Shown: positions 51,939-55,404 of the stretch, in pieces
How the letters are laid out: the number at the start of each line of letters is the position of its first letter
Numbering within the stretch: position 1 is the first letter of the stretch
NCBI GenBank assembly: GCA_024643645.1
Contig: JAHEMN010000006.1
Coordinates: 1 to 55,404 of the forward strand
Length of the DNA: 55,404 bases
Direction of reading: 5' to 3'
From: Chitinophagaceae bacterium
GTDB taxonomy: Bacteria; Bacteroidota; Bacteroidia; Chitinophagales; Chitinophagaceae
The notes under the pieces: generated by a model
The model's database searches: none
The model's input: the letters and a program-made list of their open reading frames with translations, nothing else
What the model was told of the DNA's origin: nothing
Position numbers and translations under genes: made by a program

Positions 51939-52451
51939 ATGAAAAAAATATTAATCGCAGTATTAAGCTTTATGCTATTAACTGTTGCCGTTCAGGCACA
52001 GAAATATGCCATTATTGATACAAGGTATATTCTGGATAAAATGCCTGATTATAATGATGCACAAAAGCAATTAGATGTAATAGCAGTTGGCTGGCAAAAA
52101 GATATTGATACAAAACAAGCAGACCTTGATAAAATGTATCAGAATTTTGAAGCAGAGCAGGTTATGCTTACTGAAGATCTCAGAAAAAAAAGAGAGGATC
52201 AGCTTTATAATAAAGAAAAAGAACTCCGGGATCTGCAGCGTAAACGCTTTGGTTTTGAGGGAGATCTGTTCAAGAAAAGACAGGAGTTGATAAAACCAAT
52301 CCAAGACAAAGTTTACAATGCCGTTCAAAAAATTGCTGTAATGCGAGGCTATGACTTTGTATTGGATAAAAGTGAAGGAATTACCATTATCTTTGCCGAC
52401 CCAAAATTGGACAAGAGTGAAGATGTACTCAAAGAATTAGGGGTACGATAA
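51939..52451 (+). CDS. OmpH/Skp family periplasmic chaperone, first copy
   Basis: 170 residues. Signal peptide to about VQAQ (residue 20). KYAIIDTRYILDKMPDYNDAQKQLDVIAVGWQKDIDTKQADLDKMYQNFEAEQ, then a long coiled coil and VYNAVQKIAVMRGYDFVLDKSEGITIIFADPKLDKSEDVLKELG, typical of the tentacle-and-body Skp fold. It would escort unfolded outer membrane proteins to BamA, 36 bases upstream in the same operon. Confidence 0.92.
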   Translation: MKKILIAVLSFMLLTVAVQAQKYAIIDTRYILDKMPDYNDAQKQLDVIAVGWQKDIDTKQADLDKMYQNFEAEQVMLTEDLRKKREDQLYNKEKELRDLQRKRFGFEGDLFKKRQELIKPIQDKVYNAVQKIAVMRGYDFVLDKSEGITIIFADPKLDKSEDVLKELGVR

Positions 52452-52545
52452 TTGTTAATAAAAAATAAATTAAGCGTAAAAGAAATTTTAAAAGCAACGA
52501 ATTAATCTCATAAATACTCTTAAAAGCAATAATAAAATAAACCAA

Positions 52546-53070
52546 ATGAAAAAAATTCTAATTGTTCTTGTATTGGCATCGGGAGTTTTCTTTTCGAATA
52601 ATGCTGCTGCACAAATGAAAATCGGTTATATCCGTATTGATGATATCGTTGGATTAATGCCTGAAACAGCAGGCTTAGATTCTTTATTAGACAGATACCA
52701 GGCTGATTCTATTAATCCTCAGTATGCACAGATCATTTCATTATATCAATATAAGGATAGTGTTTACAAAGATTCAGTACGTCCTGCACCTGCAGCAGTT
52801 AAAAAGCAGATTGAGCAGGAGTTACCACAATTATTGTATCAGATACAAAACTGGCAGCAAATTGTGAACCAGGCATTACAGGCTAAACAGGATGAATTAC
52901 TTGCTCCTATTTATCGTAAAGTGTATGATGCTGTAAAGGCCGTGGCCAAGGAAAAAGCGTATTCGCATATTATGACTAAAGAAGCAATGCTGGTAGCACC
53001 CGATGCGGATGATATATCCCTTTTGGTAGCAGCCAAGCTTAAATTAAATATCCCTAAACAAACTAAATAG
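52546..53070 (+). CDS. OmpH/Skp family periplasmic chaperone, second copy
   Basis: 174 residues. Signal peptide to about AAAQ (residue 23). KIGYIRIDDIVGLMPETAGLDSLLDRYQADSINPQY, a helical middle, and VYDAVKAVAKEKAYSHIMTKEAMLVAPDADDISLLVAAKLKLNI. Skp-like, but with shorter, more uncharged tentacles than its neighbour, so the two copies may form mixed trimers or serve different clients. The gene ends in a strong terminator. Confidence 0.88.
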   Translation: MKKILIVLVLASGVFFSNNAAAQMKIGYIRIDDIVGLMPETAGLDSLLDRYQADSINPQYAQIISLYQYKDSVYKDSVRPAPAAVKKQIEQELPQLLYQIQNWQQIVNQALQAKQDELLAPIYRKVYDAVKAVAKEKAYSHIMTKEAMLVAPDADDISLLVAAKLKLNIPKQTK

Positions 53071-53095
53071 TAGATCACTATTTAAATAATAAGGC

Positions 53096-53129
53096 CCTGT
53101 TATACAAGTTGTATGACAGGTTTTTTTTA
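53096..53129 (+). terminator. terminator of the bamA-ompH operon
   Basis: CCTGTTATACAA (53096-53107) and TTGTATGACAGG (53109-53120) form a 12-bp stem with one G-U pair, followed by TTTTTTTT. Confidence 0.88.
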
Positions 53130-53155
53130 TTATAATACCTTCCTATTTTCGTGTT

Positions 53156-53980
53156 ATGAATCCTTCAGGTCCAATAGGTGTTTTTGATTCCGGTTACGGC
53201 GGACTTACTGTTTTGAAGCAAATAGTAAAGAAGCTGCCGGAATATGAATATATATATCTTGGCGATAATGCTAGGTCTCCCTATGGTACAAGGTCTTTCG
53301 ATACAGTTTATCACTATACCCTTGATTGTGTAAAATGGTTTTTTGAGCAAGGTTGCTCACTGGTAATATTAGCTTGTAACACAGCTTCAGCAAAAGCCCT
53401 TCGTACAATTCAACAAAATGATCTGCCGTTATTGGCACCGGATAACAGAGTGTTAGGCGTAATAAGACCTACTGCTGAAATTATTGGTACATATTCTGAA
53501 TCAAAAAGTATTGGAGTATTAGCAACATCAGGAACTGTTGAATCAGCCTCTTATCCTATGGAGATCGCCAAATTTTTTCCTGAATTAAAAGTATACCAGG
53601 AAGCATGCCCTATGTGGGTGCCATTGGTTGAAAATGGTGAATTTGCAAACCACGGAGCTGATTTTTTTGTAAAAAAGAATTTGCATAACATATTTGAAAA
53701 AGGAGAAGCCATAGATGTAATTCTTTTAGGATGTACCCATTATCCATTATTACAAGAAAAGATAAAAGAGTATTTACCAGTAGGAGTTAAATTGATTGCA
53801 CAAGGTGAAATTGTTGCAGACAGTCTAGCCGATTATTTAAAGCGGCATCCGGAAATGGAGACTCGATGTAGTAAAGGCGGCACTAAAAAATTCTTTACAA
53901 CTGATTCAACAGACGATTTTGATAATCATGCAGCTGTCTTTTATGGTAAGGAAGTTAAATCTGTTCATACCAGCCTTTAG
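53156..53980 (+). CDS. murI: glutamate racemase
   Basis: 274 residues. IGVFDSGYGGLTVLKQI with the catalytic-site Asp and Ser, YLGDNARSPYGTRS, LVILACNTASAKAL (first catalytic Cys) and VILLGCTHYPLLQEKI (second catalytic Cys, with Thr-His). All active-site residues are present. It makes D-glutamate for peptidoglycan in the cytoplasm and belongs with murA and uppS to wall synthesis. Confidence 0.94.
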   Translation: MNPSGPIGVFDSGYGGLTVLKQIVKKLPEYEYIYLGDNARSPYGTRSFDTVYHYTLDCVKWFFEQGCSLVILACNTASAKALRTIQQNDLPLLAPDNRVLGVIRPTAEIIGTYSESKSIGVLATSGTVESASYPMEIAKFFPELKVYQEACPMWVPLVENGEFANHGADFFVKKNLHNIFEKGEAIDVILLGCTHYPLLQEKIKEYLPVGVKLIAQGEIVADSLADYLKRHPEMETRCSKGGTKKFFTTDSTDDFDNHAAVFYGKEVKSVHTSL

Positions 53981-54114
53981 TTAAAAATATTTATTAGTTT
54001 GTTTTTGTCAGGTCCTCTATTTAGTTCATTTTCATATTATTAGAGTCAACTTCAGGGTTCAGTACATAAAATAAAAACTACTTATTTTGAAGTCATTTTT
54101 ATTTACTAAACCCT

Positions 54115-54122
54115 TACCTTTG
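54115..54122 (+). promoter_or_regulatory. promoter and leader of rpmH
   Basis: TACCTTTG fits the consensus, with TTTG at 54086-54089 upstream. The leader is about 125 bases and holds a CCTCT/AGAGG hairpin (54203-54207 with 54222-54226) about 28 bases before the ATG. Confidence 0.55.
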
Positions 54123-54253
54123 CCGTCCTTTCACAAACCGATGAGTGTGGTGACTTGTTGGTAAACTGAAACCTGGTCCGTTCTCCCGGCCGCATTTCAA
54201 ACCCTCTATCGCAATTGCTAAAGAGGATAAAAAAGTGAAAAAGTTATAAAAAA

Positions 54254-54409
54254 ATGAAACGTACATTCCAACCTCATCGTAAGCGTCGTAAATCTGTTCA
54301 TGGATTTCGTAAGCGTATGTCAACTGCAAATGGTCGTAAAGTATTGGCGAGCCGCCGTGCAAAAGGCCGTAAAAAATTGACTGTTTCTGATGAGAGTAAA
54401 CTAAAATAG
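54254..54409 (+). CDS. rpmH: 50S ribosomal protein L34
   Basis: 51 residues. [18 protein letters not shown] and [20 protein letters not shown] are the textbook L34 sequence, followed by [15 protein letters not shown], a slightly extended C-terminus compared with the usual 44-46 residues and typical of Bacteroidota. Very basic; part of the large ribosomal subunit. It precedes rnpA as in most bacteria, but no dnaA is adjacent. Confidence 0.96.
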   Translation: MKRTFQPHRKRRKSVHGFRKRMSTANGRKVLASRRAKGRKKLTVSDESKLK

Positions 54410-54465
54410 AAGTTATCCATTCTCTTTAGTTAAGAGAAAGAAAAGGAAGCTCACTATATTTATAG

Positions 54466-54497
54466 CTCCGTCCCGTTTCAAACGAGATGGAGTTTTT
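54466..54497 (+). terminator. terminator between rpmH and rnpA
   Basis: CTCCGTCCCGTTT (54466-54478) and AAACGAGATGGAG (54480-54492) pair with one mismatch and one G-U, followed by TTTTTT. It probably lets only part of the rpmH transcripts reach rnpA, 16 bases further on. Confidence 0.75.
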
Positions 54498-54512
54498 TTA
54501 TTTTAATTATTT

Positions 54513-54902
54513 GTGCTAAAGCAATTTACACTAGGAAGAAATGAACGATTAAAAAGTCGTAAAGCAATTGATGGGTTGTTCAAAAACGGGAAACGTTTTA
54601 CAGCAGATCCGTTCAGAGTTTTTTATGCTATTACAAACGAAGTTGAATTGAAGTTTGGTACCGGTGCAAGTACCAGGAATTTTAAAAAAGCTGTAAACAG
54701 GAATAGGATTAAGCGGCTAGTGAGAGAAGCATACAGATTGCAGAAAAATCCACTTGAACTAATTTTGAAAGAAAAAGGAAAAGGCTTGCATCTTTTCATA
54801 ATTTATACAGGAAAAGAATTGCCTGATTATCAGGATGTATACACTATTTTAAATACCATATTGGCAAAATTATCAGCGATCATAGATGAAAGAATTGCTT
54901 AA
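54513..54902 (+). CDS. rnpA: ribonuclease P protein component
   Basis: 129 residues from a GTG start. [32 protein letters not shown] and [27 protein letters not shown] contain the RNR-type motif ([14 protein letters not shown]) that contacts RNase P RNA. It helps remove 5' leaders from pre-tRNAs. The end overlaps yidD by 17 bases. Confidence 0.92.
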   Translation: MLKQFTLGRNERLKSRKAIDGLFKNGKRFTADPFRVFYAITNEVELKFGTGASTRNFKKAVNRNRIKRLVREAYRLQKNPLELILKEKGKGLHLFIIYTGKELPDYQDVYTILNTILAKLSAIIDERIA

Positions 54903-55116
54903 AATATTAGCCCTTCCGTTTATTGGTTTGATCAAGATCTATCAATGGATTATATCTCCATGGCTTGGTCCGAAGTGTCGGTACACCCCAACCTGTTCTC
55001 ATTATGCTGCAGAAGCTTTTAAGAAACATGGAGTGTTTAAAGGTTTTTGGCTTGCATTAAAAAGAATTTCCCGTTGTCATCCATGGGGAGGAAGTGGGTA
55101 CGATCCTGTACCTTAA
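54886..55116 (+). CDS. yidD: membrane protein insertion efficiency factor YidD
   Basis: 76 residues. An N-terminal amphipathic helix, then [62 protein letters not shown], which is the full YidD signature with its conserved Cys. It is a peripheral inner-membrane protein thought to aid YidC. It overlaps rnpA by 17 bases, the standard gene order. Confidence 0.94.
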   Translation: MKELLKILALPFIGLIKIYQWIISPWLGPKCRYTPTCSHYAAEAFKKHGVFKGFWLALKRISRCHPWGGSGYDPVP

Positions 55117-55210
55117 GTATTTATCAACTTTACACTTATTATTTACATCAAGATAAAAAAGCATATTTTGCTGAATAAACAACCTTATTTAATAATTAAA
55201 TCAAAATTCA

Positions 55211-55404
55211 TTGATTACAGTATCAATAATTGAAGATGATAAAAGTTATCGTGAAGGACTTGAATTATTAATCAGTGGTTCTAACGAATTTAAATTATTA
55301 AATAGTTATCCTTCAGCAGAAAAAGCGTTAGGTCATATAATTGAACATAAACCCCGAATAGTAATTGTTGATATTAAGTTGCCCGGGAAAAATGGAATAG
55401 AATT
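55211..55404 (+). CDS. response regulator receiver domain (partial)
   Basis: The gene is cut by the right edge. From TTG 55211 it reads ITVSIIEDDKSYREGLELL, then VIVDIKLPGKNGIE, a CheY-like receiver with the acidic pair ED-D near the start and the phospho-accepting Asp in VDIKLPG. No ATG lies between the last in-frame stop (55193) and the TTG. The output domain is off the window; a LuxR/NarL type is likely but unseen. Confidence 0.8.
   Translation, partial: MITVSIIEDDKSYREGLELLISGSNEFKLLNSYPSAEKALGHIIEHKPRIVIVDIKLPGKNGIE

Noticed and set aside
54114-54362. Minus-strand 82-codon frame across the rpmH promoter and gene
   Set aside because: It is antisense to L34, whose sequence is unmistakable, and has no family resemblance.
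1-55404. tRNA, rRNA, transposase or prophage genes
   Set aside because: Read through the intergenic gaps on both strands and found no cloverleaf-like segment or recognisable mobile-element protein; a covariance search could still find a missed RNA.

Overview
The window is a chromosomal segment of a Bacteroidota member, most likely a Chitinophagaceae-type bacterium. The evidence is a gliding/type IX secretion signature (GldC, a PorG-like DUF6089 barrel, two proteins ending in a T9SS C-terminal sorting domain), promoter boxes of the TAnnTTTG type lying very close to start codons, no Shine-Dalgarno sequences, a MurA with Asp in place of the catalytic Cys, and many Bacteroidota-typical families (DUF4290, TIGR02757, DUF2911, head-GIN, DUF6089). 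I see no rRNA, tRNA, CRISPR array, transposase, integrase or phage gene.

Layout. 1-3775: end of an upstream gene, two tandem paralogous HTH regulators, two tandem DUF4197 proteins. 3779-7097 (minus): OmpA-like lipoprotein, flavin reductase-like protein, a GxxExxY (PD-(D/E)XK-like) gene between 13-bp inverted repeats, and a fumarylacetoacetate-hydrolase-like enzyme. 7263-9854: fatty-acid hydroxylase family protein, a small hypothetical, TIGR02757, head-GIN lipoprotein. 10028-18649 (minus): membrane LytTR regulator, M23-like lipoprotein, MetB, AsnB, two DUF2911 proteins, then an operon of ArsR/SdpR-like repressor, SdpI-like protein, alpha/beta hydrolase and AcpH-like protein, with a perfect palindrome in front. 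18909-21218: two PepSY-like secreted proteins and a deoxyhypusine synthase homologue with a structured leader. 21446-26993 (minus): M28 peptidase, RpiB, TatC, CNNM/CorC protein, guanylate kinase, small GIY-YIG protein.

27200-31930 holds an exported caspase-TPR protein followed 6 bp later by an exported RHS/YD-repeat protein, the best candidate here for a poorly described two-gene system. A Kelch-like T9SS substrate (32105-33694) has a CRP-like palindrome at about -42. Around 34515-35490 is a mosaic patch: a SET-domain remnant abutting a DUF998-like membrane gene bounded by a matched inverted repeat and hairpins, reminiscent of a mobile gene cassette. 35596-40132 (minus) carries a cupin protein, GNAT acetyltransferase, MurA, DUF4290 protein with an RGG-rich tail, and a second T9SS substrate.

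40388-55116 (plus) is a largely housekeeping block: glycosyltransferase, GldC, YqeY, CvpA, hydrolase, CBS protein, single-POTRA barrel, NAD kinase, PorG-like, UppS, BamA, two OmpH/Skp chaperones, MurI, RpmH, RnpA, YidD. It joins undecaprenyl phosphate synthesis, D-glutamate supply and outer-membrane protein assembly. The window ends inside a response-regulator gene. Tandem duplication recurs (HTH, DUF4197, DUF2911, PepSY-like and OmpH pairs).
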